The position numbers and the translations under genes were made by a program. A DNA stretch of 64,000 nucleotides from Apoda limacodes (taxonomy: Eukaryota; Arthropoda; Insecta; Lepidoptera; Limacodidae). The stretch covers positions 12,033,001 through 12,097,000 of the forward strand of contig OX291553.1 in assembly GCA_946406115.1 (NCBI GenBank), given 5' to 3'. The notes under the pieces are model-generated. The model did not search any database. It was not told where the DNA came from and worked only from the letters and a program-made list of their open reading frames with translations. Shown here piece by piece: positions 13,141-25,100 of this stretch (position 1 is its first letter; each line of letters opens with the position of its first letter).

Positions 13141-16100
13141 TAAATAGTATACATATACATATATATTATGGTGAAGGATAGAATTGATTTTTTATTTGCT
13201 TTTGGAAAATTTGAAAAGATTGAGCCTTCTTAATGGACAAAATCAGAGCAAAGTTTGATAGCTTGTACTGTAAATGAATTATTGTCAAAATTAGTGTAGT
13301 GCGCTGGTGTTTTCAGAAGAAGATTGGTCGATGGTCGGAGATTAGTATTGGAGTAACCTACAAATTGGAAACGCTCTTTAAAATATGTTGGGGTTGACGG
13401 ATTGAACAAAATGCTATACAGAAGAGAAAGAATATGAATATTCCGGCGAATACGAATTGGAGGCCACTTGAGTTGTTGTCAAAAAACTAGAGACATGCTC
13501 ATATTTACGGAGTCCAAATATAAAACGTATACATAAATTCTGGAGACGCTCAAGTTTATTTAGTTGGTCCTCCGTGAGAAAATAGCTGGCGTCAGCATAG
13601 TCGAGAATAGGATGAAGTAATGATTGTGTCAGCGAAATTTTAGTCGATATTGGAAGAAAATTACGTAATCTCCTCAGTGAACTAACAGAAGCGTATAATT
13701 TTCAGCTTAGCTCTTGTAGGTGTGGCACCCAAGAAAAAGTACGGTCTATACGCCAAGGTTTTTCACATTTTCGCTGTAAGGGATAATTACACGATCAAGT
13801 TCAATCGGAGGTAGTTTTGTGAAATCGATTCTCGATATAAACATTGGACTTCCAATAATTATTACCTGTGTTTCCGATGGATTTATTTTAAGACCGTGTA
13901 ATTTACTCCATTCTGTGACATTAGCAAAGTTAGCATTCATCGTATTGATAGCTTTGTGAAGATTATGTAAGGAAGCTTGGGTGTAAATTTGGAGATCGTC
14001 TGAATACATGTGGTAGGGAGAAGAAATCCTTTGAGAAATTGCATTAATGAATATTGAAAACAGAAGAGGAGAGAGCACGCCGCCTTGTGTAACGCCAGCC
14101 CGAATATCAAACCAAGAAGAGAACGAGTCCTCTACTTGAATCCGTTGCCGGCGTACTTGCAGGTAACTGCGAAACCATTCAATTGCCGCTGGAGATATGT
14201 TAATGGATCGTAACTGACTCAATAAGATATCAAAATCGATAGTGTTGAATGCATTACTGAAATCCAGTAAAGACAGAACTGTTAGCTACGTACGATCCAT
14301 GCCTAGACAAATGTCATCGAAAATTCTTGTTAGAGCAGTAACCATATTATGCCCTGGACGAAAACCGGATTGAAAAAGGTTAAGGAGAGAATTTTTTGTA
14401 AGGAAGTGACCAAGTTGCTGGTGTACAAGACGTTCTAGGACTTTAGACAGAAAAGATTGTATGGATATTGAACGGTAGTCGGAGAATGAAGAAGGATTTT
14501 TTTTTTGTCAATGGGATTATTTTTGCTTGTTTCCATAAGTCTGGGAATTTAACTGATATGACGGATGTGTTAAGGTTGTGTTTTATAGATGGGGAGACAA
14601 TATCAAGGATTGGAATAAGCATACTACGGCTAATGCTGTCGATTCCGACGGCATTTGATGCAATTGAGTGCATGCTTTTTTTAACATCACAGATGGCAAA
14701 GTCATTGAAATTAAAAGCGGAATAATCAGGCGTTGGGATCATTGAAAGCTTATTAATAGTTTGGATTTTTATGCTAGCTTCAATGTTAGGTGAATCAGAG
14801 AAGTGTTGATTAAGTAGATTTATATCGAAGTTTTTTAACATAGCCTCAGGCCCAGGTTTCCCAACCCCTAACGATTTGAGAAATTTCCAGACTCGGGCAG
14901 AGTCTTCGTTTTCAACGGATTTGTGAATGTGGCGTCTTTGTGCATCCCTACACATCATGTTGCAGCGATTTCTGAGGAGCTTGTATTTGTGTAAATTTTC
15001 TTCGCAGTTATGAGTTTTGAGCTTGGATTTAGCTTTGCATTTTTTCGCCTGTAATGATTTAATCTCATCTGTGAGCCATAGAGCCGGCATGTGTTTGAGT
15101 TTGACAGGTCGAACGGGCGCATGTATGTCAAACAATCCTGTTAGAAGGGAATTAAAAATTGCAAGTTTCTCATCAACAGTTTGTGCAGCAATCACTGGTG
15201 ACCAGTCAATTTTGGAAACATCATTCTATAAGTTATCGATATTCATACCACTTAAATTGCGCTGCAGAAGAATTTTCGGCTTTGCTTTGGGGGTACGAAT
15301 TTTGTATGATAGATATATTAGATCATGGTATGAGAATGCGTATTGACCATGTCTTTGAACATAATCGGGAGAGGAAACCATAATAACTTCAAGAAGAGAT
15401 GGTACACAAATTGGTAAGTAATGAGTAGCATCAAGGGGCAGTATTTTCATATTGCAAGCATTTATAATTGATAGAAGTCGGAAGGACCGACTATCATTTT
15501 TGAGGAGACATGTGTTGAAATCACCCATGATGATATTATGAGTATAAAGTGGTGTATAAAGTTCTAAAAGGTTTCCAAATGTATTAAAATAATTTACATG
15601 TAGAGAAGGACTATAAAAAACTCCAAGAAGGAGTTTTGTATGGGGCAGATAAATTTCAATGAACAGGTGTTCCGCTGCATCAGCAGGTGGGGACTGAGTT
15701 GACAAGCTTAACACTGAGAAAGTAATATGGGAACGGAGATAGATGGCGACTCCTCCACCACTTCTGCCAACACTATCGTTACGAATCAAGCTCAAATCCT
15801 GGCAAGGAATAAGAAGTGGAGGGAAGACAGGGTTTTAACCAGGTTTCTGAAACAAGGATTGCCTGAATATTTTGGTTTTCGAAAGACGCCAGCATATCAG
15901 AAAAGGAAAGGAAGGCTGAGTGCTGAGTGGATTGGAAGTGCTGTGAAAGCATGAAAGCTTCAATTTCAATCCGTCAGAGGATGAACAGGACTGAAATTGG
16001 TCATCATCACTATTATCAATATCTAAATTATACATCATAGATTAATTCAATATACTATGTATAAAATACAACAAAATACAAAATAAATAAAAATATAACT

Positions 16101-19100
16101 AATTTATCTTCCCTTTGGCAGCCAGACATTTAAAACTTATGTTCTACATAAAACGAGTAAAAAAAAAAATAATTTACAATAGATAGCGAGAAAAGACAAA
16201 AACGGAATTAACAGGTAACATTTACCCTAAAATTTCACAACTTACAATTTATACACTCATTTACACTATACAAAAAATACAAAATAATAAAATTTAAGTC
16301 TAGTCACAGCTCATAAGTTCAAGTTTGTTAGGTTAAATAGTGAATAAAAAAAACATCACTTTGTATTAAACTGAATGCAACCTTACTCACACATATAAAA
16401 TCGAACGCAGCATTATGTTATCTGTCATTCATTCAAACAAAAATACAAGGTTACATATATTATAAATATGATTAAAACCAGTTTGGATTATGTAAGAATA
16501 GTGATCTGTGACTTGTGTTATCTACCTTCAAAAGGAAATTAATTCATATGAATGATATTTGCTGTTTCAACATACTGGCGGATTTGTAACTTAGTTTATG
16601 AAACGATAGTGTTTTTACCTTCTATGGAACTAAAACATAGAATTTAATTCTAAAATTACTTTTTCACTACTCTTCTGCCAGTTCTACTAGTAGGCAGCTT
16701 ACTGGAAACTGTTGAAGAACATGCTTTCAATGAATCTTTTGTCACTGAGGTGGATACCTGCCTCAAATCCGCTAAAGAGCGAATGCGTTCTTTTGAGCCA
16801 TTTAGTCGAGTTGTTGTTGACACACTTGTTGACATCAAATTGCTAACGCGCAGCCATAAATACTTCATGTCGTGACTTTGTCAAAAACTCAGAAAGAGTA
16901 ATGCCTGATCCTTTAAAAGAACTTTTGCCGAACCATACCTTATCCCTCAAGTTTAAGTCTCTAAATTTCACCAGGATAGGCCTAGGTTTATCTCCACTTC
17001 TCCGGCCCATACGGTGACAGCGACTTATGTCCTCACTGGAAAACTGAGGAATATTCTCAGCAAGCTTGCTACCTATTTCATGTACTAAAGCAGTGGCAGG
17101 GTTATCATCTTTCTGCTCGTTGACTAAGTGGAAAAGAAGAAACTTTCGACGGCTTCGCATCTCCTGATTGTCCAATTCCTGGGCCACTAAGTCAACTTGA
17201 CTCTGCAGGCTCTGAAGTGCTTCGGTGATGAAATTTTTGAACACAAGAAATTCAGCTTCGAGAGATCCAGTGGCTGCTGTAGCAGTTGTGGTCTGCTTTA
17301 GGTTGTTCTCTTCAAACTCACTAATCTTTGTGTGAAAAACTTCAGACAAATTAGACACTGTTTGTTTAATGGCCTCCATTTTGAAGTGAAGTCAAAGAGA
17401 AAATAAATTGTGATTTTAACTGTGTTCTAAGATAGGAAATGTGCTGCCAATGGGTAGATACTATCACAGTGAGTTATTTAACATTCTTGAGCACTGTTTA
17501 TTTAGTTTATATTATTGTAAACTATTTTAATTATTTAAATTAGGAAATATTAATTTAAAGTATGTTTTATATTGCACCTTTGCGATTCGGTGAATTATGT
17601 CGGCGACTTTAGTTCTCCTACGGATTTCCTAATTCCTGATTCGATCACGTAGGAAAACTCCGAGCATAGCTCTTTCCATCCCCCGCTGAGCGATCTTGAG
17701 CTTTCGTATAAGGCCCATAGTTAGCGGCCACGTCTCAGTGCTGTACGTCATCACTGGCAACACACACTGGTTGAAGACTTTTGTCTGCTGCCCAACCGAG
17801 TTGGATTAGGCGATTAACCTCTTTCTCGAAATTGGACCTACCTAATCGAACAGTTTGTCCAAAGGTATACGTATTCGTCAACAACTTCGATGTAGAGTTC
17901 ACACCAGTTATTGGAGTGGGTGCCTCATGGCAATTCGACATGATTTTCGTCTTGTCCATGTTCATCTTGAGGCCCACTCGTTGGGAAGCTCTACTGAGGC
18001 TTTCGAGCATTGTGCGAAGGTCCTCCATCGATTCTGCCATGACCACAATATTGTCGGCAAACCGAAGATAGGTAATGTACTCGCCATTAACATTGATGCC
18101 AAAACCGTCCCAGTCCAGAAGCTAAAAGACATCTTCCAACGCTTTTGTGAACAGTTTTGGAGATATGACATCTCCCTGTCTCACACCTTTCTGCAGTTGG
18201 ATTGGTTTCGAGTTCTGATCCTGGAGACGTACTGACATGATGGCGTTATCGTACAAGCATTTTAGCACCTCGATATGCCGATGATCAATACGGCATCTCT
18301 GTAGAGCCTGTAGCACTGGCCATATTTCCACCGAATCGAAGGCTTTCTCATAGTCCACAAACGCTAAACAAAGCGGCCGATTATACTCTTCTGACTTCTG
18401 TATAATCTGCCGCAGCGTATGTATGTGGTCTATGGTACTATAGCCGCTTCGGAAACAATTATTGTTTTTGAGCTATTTGAGAGACATACTAATCTCGTAC
18501 AAGCTGACGTCCGGGATGTCCTCGGTATAGTGTCGAGTCAGTCTAGCTCTAGGTTCTTTAGCTGGACTGCCAACTGGTTTCGATGTCGACGTGTATTACT
18601 GTCTATAGAATTTCTCGATCTCCTCCAAGACTTCTGGTCTAGACGAAACAATGCTACCGTCCTCCAACTTCGGCCTTGCCAGATGGCTTCGCCCAATAGG
18701 CGAATCTCTCTCGCGAACACTTTGGAACCTCAGTTCCGTTCTATAATATAAACATAATTGGTACCTATAGTAACATGTTTTCTACAAATACAAAAAACAG
18801 GCAAATTAGGGTTAGACTGGTGCACCAAAAAAATCTATTACGAGGAGAAGTTTTTAATTAGATACCCAAAAGCTTTGAGATAACCCAGCAATGGGTTCTA
18901 TCATTTTGAGCATTCTATAACTAGGCAAAAATAGAACCCATATAGTTTAATCAGGTTTGCACAAACACAGTGTAGTTATACCTTATTCCATTAATTTTGA
19001 ACAGATTTTCCAGAAAGGTCTCCACTGTACATAGGTAGTTCTGTTAATAAAATTAAGAAAAAATAAATGACATATCAGATGTATTTAATATGTTTATATG

Positions 19101-22100
19101 AAATATTATTAAGAATTTACAGACTGACAATGTAAAACAGCAGTGCAATCTTTGGCCTATATGAATTATAGGACTTGAAACTGTTTTTAGGTACCTAATA
19201 TAATGTAGTTGACAAATTATTAAAATCTATAAAGGTATGTACTTGGTGCTCATAATACCCAGAAGACATTTACTTACTTATACATAAAACCAATATATAC
19301 TAAGCTTTCAATCTCGTTTCAGAGCCAAATAATAAAACTGTTAAGAAATTAAAAAATATCTTCCACCAGTCAGTTAGTATAGAAGACCCAAAGAAAAGAA
19401 AAACTAAAGTCCAATGTTAAAGGTGCCAGCAATATGGGCACATAAAGAATTACTGGATGCGTCCATACAGAAGCATCAACTGCGGTCAGGCCATAAGACC
19501 CGGAATGCCCATGACGTGACCACAACACCCCTGCACAGTGTGCACTATGTAACATTCTTCATCCCGCAAACTGTAAAGAGTGTGAATTTTATAAAGAAAT
19601 AGCAGGTTACAGCCAGGATACCCCCAATAAACTTGCAACATAGAAGAATCTATCCAAAGAAACTTCTCCCCAATTGTTTCAACTAAAAGACAAACCCCCT
19701 TAAGTCTATAGAAGACTATATTCTGAAATGTTAAATCAAGAGACTCAAGTATGCGACAAGAAATGGCAAATACTAGAAGCCAAAGAATATTGTGCATCAT
19801 TCTTCTTGGACATCCAACAGGTTTTTGACCAAGTTAGGCACAAGGGCCTTCTGTACAGACTAGCATTTCACTTAGCCTTTATTTATTACCGAGACCCTAC
19901 TTATCAGAACGCCTGTTCCAGGTTAGGGAAGGTAAAATCACATGCAAGTTCTATCAAAAAAATGCTGGTGTTCCCCAAGGATCAGTGTTGCGACCTGTGC
20001 TATACATTTGCTGATGATACCGCCATATTGGCAAGGAATAGAAACCCAACCATAGTGAGAATTAAAGCTAGCGCATCCAAATCCATACAAGTTACTTTCA
20101 TGCTGAGGAACGACCAGTACTGCAAGATAACCCAAAACTTCCACACCATAACTGTGTTAGATATCTAGGTATATATCTCGATTGCTGCTTTACTTGGGCC
20201 CAACACAGCAAACCAAAGAGAGAAGAACAAGGCATCTGGTATTAAACCCTGCATTGGATTCTGAGGCAAAGAAGCAAACTTAGTGTAGACAACACGGTGC
20301 TTATCTGCAAGGCCATTTGGAAAGCAATCTGTACATAATGTTGTCAACTATGGGGAAGCAACTTTTGGGAGTAGTGCTGTTCGCGTCCGCAGGCTAGACC
20401 ATCCCAGCCAACAACTTTTACCACCCTGCACGTGCTCCCTGGGTGGTGCCAAATGAACAGCAACGCCGAAAAATGGGCGGCGGTTAAGTAACCTATCGAA
20501 CGGCTACCACTAGCCATGCGGCATTAAATACCCCTAAAAGTGTGGACATAGCACCTTGGGAAAGTGCTATGATTATCCTTCCCAAAACCTTCGTAAAAAA
20601 CATGGAAAAGTCAATTAGAGAATGTAATTTGTCATGCGATCCGGCTAACCGCCGGCGCTCTCTGGTACCCGGGCCAGGGAGTGTGAAATTGGTTACCGAA
20701 GACTGCATAGATGTGAGTAACCAGGCATCTACGTCAGTGAATACTACTGGAAAGCGATTTGTTCAGCAGGCATTCCACCCCAGCTTGCTTGTGAATAGAC
20801 CAAGAAGCCTATCTCTTGGAAATACAGCAGAGTTCGAAGCTATAACTAGGGAACAGAAAAGTCAGTCGCCAATGAAGATCATCAAAAGCTCACCTAGTCC
20901 TCCCGAATGGCAAAGAGTTCCAACAATTAGAAGCAGCAAGCGCAAGAAGATGTCACAGACGCCATCTCCTGAGACAATTAAAGATACCAATAGGTTCCAT
21001 GGCCTACAGATCGACCTAACAGAAGATGAGCCCAAACCTTATGAGAAACGAGTATACAAACCCCCTCCAATTATCTTATACGGTATTGAGAATATTAACA
21101 AACTTACAGAATTCTTAGAGACAGTAGCTACAAGGGATACATTTACATATAAGATTGTTAATAAAAACCAAATAAGAATTATATGTCTAGATACAGAAGT
21201 CTACAAAAAGCTAATATCAGCTATTAGAGAGAAAGGCCTTATCGGACATACTTTTAATAGAAAAGATAAAAGAAACTATAGACTTGTTGTTAAGAACCTA
21301 CATCCCACAACCCCACATCAAGAAATAAAAGCAGCATTTGAAGAGACAGGAAACGCTGTGATTGGGGAAATCATCAATGCTAGATTCGGACCGGACAAAA
21401 AGCCTACTACGACATTCTTTGTAAATTTGGAGTCTGGTCCTAATAATAAAGCTGCCAAGCAAATAACACACATATATCACCAAGCTGTTACCATAGAAGA
21501 TCCAAAAAAAAGAAATACAATTGTCCAATGTCAAAGGTGTCAACAGTATGGGCACACAAAAAACTACTGTATGAGGCCAGCTCGCTGTCTTAAATGTGCA
21601 GAACCACACTTGACCAAAAACTGTCCAAAGGTTGACCGCTCCACTCCTGCTACATGTGCTCTCTGTCATGGTCCTCATCCATCAAATTATAAAGGCTGTG
21701 AAGTCTACATAGAGATCCAGGCCAGAAAAACACAAAAGCGAACCTTCCTAAGAGTGGAAAAAACCTCATCCCAATTTCCCACCCTTGTACATGGTAATAC
21801 TAAAGAACTGGCTCCAAACCACAGCAATATCCAAACTGGGAAACGGTACAGTGAAGTTCTCAAAAATAATCTGCCAGATCAACCTTTTAACCCTCAAATT
21901 GAGCTAGAAAACCATCAACAAATGTCATATTCAAGATTAGAAGAAATATTTATCAAACAATCCCAAAAATTAGACATTATCTTACAACAAATGAGCAACA
22001 TGCTGGGGCTCTTGACAACACTAGTCAACAAATTATCGCTGAACTAAATAAACTAAAAATAGCCACTTGGAACACAAATGGTTTAACACCCAACAAAGCT

Positions 22101-25100
22101 GAGGTTGAGATGCTGCTAAAAATCCATGACATAGATATTCTAATGGTATCTGAGACCCACTTCACTCACAAAAGCTTCATAAAGATAAAAAACTATAATA
22201 TATACATGACAAACCATCCAGACGACACTGCACATGGCGGATCAGCTATCATAATTAGAGCCTCAATTGAACACTACGAGCTCGCTCAGTTTCGAACAGA
22301 CCACATACAAGCTACCACGGTAAACATTCGAGATAGAAATGGTGATTTCAATGTCTCATTAGTGTATTGTCCTCCAAAACAGAATAACAGAGGAACAGTT
22401 CAGTGCATACATCAAAAGTCTAGGCTCTCGTTTCATAGCCGGAGGAGACTGGAACTCGAAACATCTGCAGTGGGGGTCAAGACTAATAACCACACGAGGC
22501 AAGGAACTTAAAAAGTGCATCGATAGGCAGCATCTTACAACAATTGCCACACCCGAGCCTACCCACTGGCCGACCGACCCAAATAAATTGCCAGATGTCT
22601 TGGATTTCTTCCTAATGAAGGGACTCTCTAGACTCTTCTACCAAATTGACTCCTGCCTAGATGGATCCTCTAACCACATCCCTGTCATACTTACAATCAG
22701 TGCCAATGCGTTAAAGGATCAGAACAAACCAAGACTGTATAATAATCAGACAAACTGGAAACTCTTTCGATCCTTGCTCGAGGACTCCTTGGACTTACGG
22801 GTTTCCCTAAAGAATGAGGATGAGATTGACGATGCAGTTCTTGCATTTACATTTGAAGTCCAGAAAGCTTGTTGGAACAGCACAGAAGAGGTAAAACCCA
22901 AGAATGTAAGACAGGCTTATGTACCACAAGAAATTAAAGCACTAATTCTGGAGAAAAGGAGACTACGAAGAGTGTGGCATTCTAGCCGGCACCCCCATGA
23001 TAAAAGGGCATTTAATAACTATTCTAAAATTGTAAAACAAACTTTACAGGCAAAAAAAAAATGAAGCCATTGAATTAAACTTGTTGTCGCTAACTGCTAC
23101 TGCAAATACTGACTACTCCCTCTGGAAGGCATGCAAAAATAGAAACCAACCAATAAACCCCAAGCCACCTATACGAAAAGAAGGAAACCAATGGGCCAGA
23201 ACGAAACAGGAAAAGTCAATAGCATTTGCCGGTCACCTCGCCAAAGTATTTGTTCCCAATGATGCCACTGTCAGCGAAGCCGACATAGACGACATCCTTC
23301 AACAAGACTTCCAACTCGATCTCCCTCTAAAAGCAGTCACACCAGGAGAAGTAACGAGAATCATTAGCCAACTAGACAATAAAAAAGCCCCAGGATTTGA
23401 CCTCATAGACAAAAAGGTCCTCTCAGAGCTTCCGCGTAAAGCAAAAGTTTACCTGACCATGCTTTTTAATTGTATCATTAGAACATCTTACTTCCCTGCA
23501 CTATGGAAAGTCTCACAAGTAATCATGGTCCATAAATCTGGAAAGCCCGAACATGAACTATCATGCTACAGACCGATTAGCTTACTTCCCATAATGTCCA
23601 AGGTCCTGGAAAAGATACTACTTCGACGACTTTCACGTGCTATGTGCGAAAACTCCGTGACTCCAGACCACCAATTTGGGTTCAGACCAGAGCATGGCAC
23701 GACTGAACAAATACATAGAGTGTGCAAACATATCAGTGATAGCTTAGAGAAAAAAGAATATTGCTCGTCGGCATTCCTTGACGTCCAAATGGCCTTCGAC
23801 CGGGTCTGGCATAAGGGATTGCTCTATAAAATTAAACTACTGCTACCTCATAGTTTCTATCAAATACTCGAATCCTATCTCAGCAATAGGATCTTCCAAG
23901 TCAGAGAAGATAACTGCTCATCAGGCTTCCATGAAATACTTGCTGGTGTGCCCCAGGGTTCCGTGCTTGGTCCGGTTTTGTACACCATATACACTTCTGA
24001 CCTGCCACTAACACCTGGAGTAACTATCGCTACCTATGCAGATGACACGGCAATACTAGCCTCAAGTAAAGATCCAGCTGATGCCACTGCTAAACTTCAA
24101 ATAAGCCTCAATGAAATAAGCCTCTGGTGTGATAAATGGCGTATTAAAGTGAGTCCCGACAAATCAGTGCAAGTCACCTTTACCCTGCGCAGAGATACCT
24201 GTCCTCCTGTTAACCTTAGTGGTAGGGCGTTACCTCAGAGTGACACAGTGAAGTACTTAGGGCTACACTTGGACCAAAGGCTGACATGGCGGAAACACAT
24301 AGAGACAAAACGTAAAGAGGTCAATCTCAAATACAAGGGCCTCTACTGGCTCTTGGGAAGAAACTCAAAACTGTCACTGGACAATAAGCTCTTAATCTAC
24401 AAGGCCGTTATAAAACCAGTCTGGACCTATGGGATTCAGTTATGGGGTGCCTGTTGCGATTCCAACATAAACAAAATCCAAAGAGCACAGAATTACATCC
24501 TCAAGCAAATTAGCAATGCTCCCTGGTTCATCAGAAACAGTGAAGTACATGAATACTTGAACATGCCAAAAGTAAAAGACGAAATTAAGGCATCCGCTAC
24601 TAAATACAGAACAACTCATTAACCATCCTAACCAGTTGGCTGTGCAACTCACATTGCCTGACTGTGTGAAAAAAAAAAAAAAAACTATGGGGAAGCACTA
24701 GCAACTCAACATCTCAATACTGCAGAAATGCAAAATATGACTAACATGCCATGGTATATCACCCATAATGAGATCCACTATCATCCAGAGATGAAAACTG
24801 TTAAGGAGGAAATCTCTGATAACTAACTAGAACTAGCTGTTACGTTGACAGCTCCCAGCTATCAAAATTGCCTGAAAGACATCCTTATTATTTATGGACA
24901 TGAGTAGATCCTTATTGGACTCACTTGACCCGACAAAACAGCGTCCTCTTAAATCATCTGATAATAGTAGCAATCTACTGATTACAGATCTAACCAACGA
25001 AAAAAAAAAAATACTAAGTACCATAAAATGTATTCTTATGATTTTTTAATTCCAATCGAATCAAAGTTTGAAAAATTATCTTATAATAATATACAATAAA

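Larger units (their letters stand above)
12814..17577 (-). mobile_element. LINE (non-LTR retrotransposon), near full length, 4.76 kb
   Basis: The element is bounded by a 16-bp target duplication and splits an RTE copy. On the minus strand it has ORF1 (17379-16656), an AT-rich spacer, ORF2 (about 16038-13230), and a 3' UTR with CTCTACCCAAAGGTTG. It ends with GTGCAATAAAGAATACATC and a (TATC)n tail. Both ORFs are broken. A second copy of the same family is at 29300-30053 plus 32629-32905, and a degenerate one at 58600-59519. I do not assign a clade. Confidence 0.88.
20361..24682 (+). mobile_element. Jockey-type LINE, near full length, 4.3 kb
   Basis: The element is bounded by the 15-bp duplication AACTATGGGGAAGCA (20346-20360 and 24683-24697) and ends in a poly-A run (about 24670-24682). 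It contains gag (20542-22047) and ORF2 (about 22050-24622, two frameshifts). It is inserted in an older, more degenerate copy of its own family. Confidence 0.9.
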
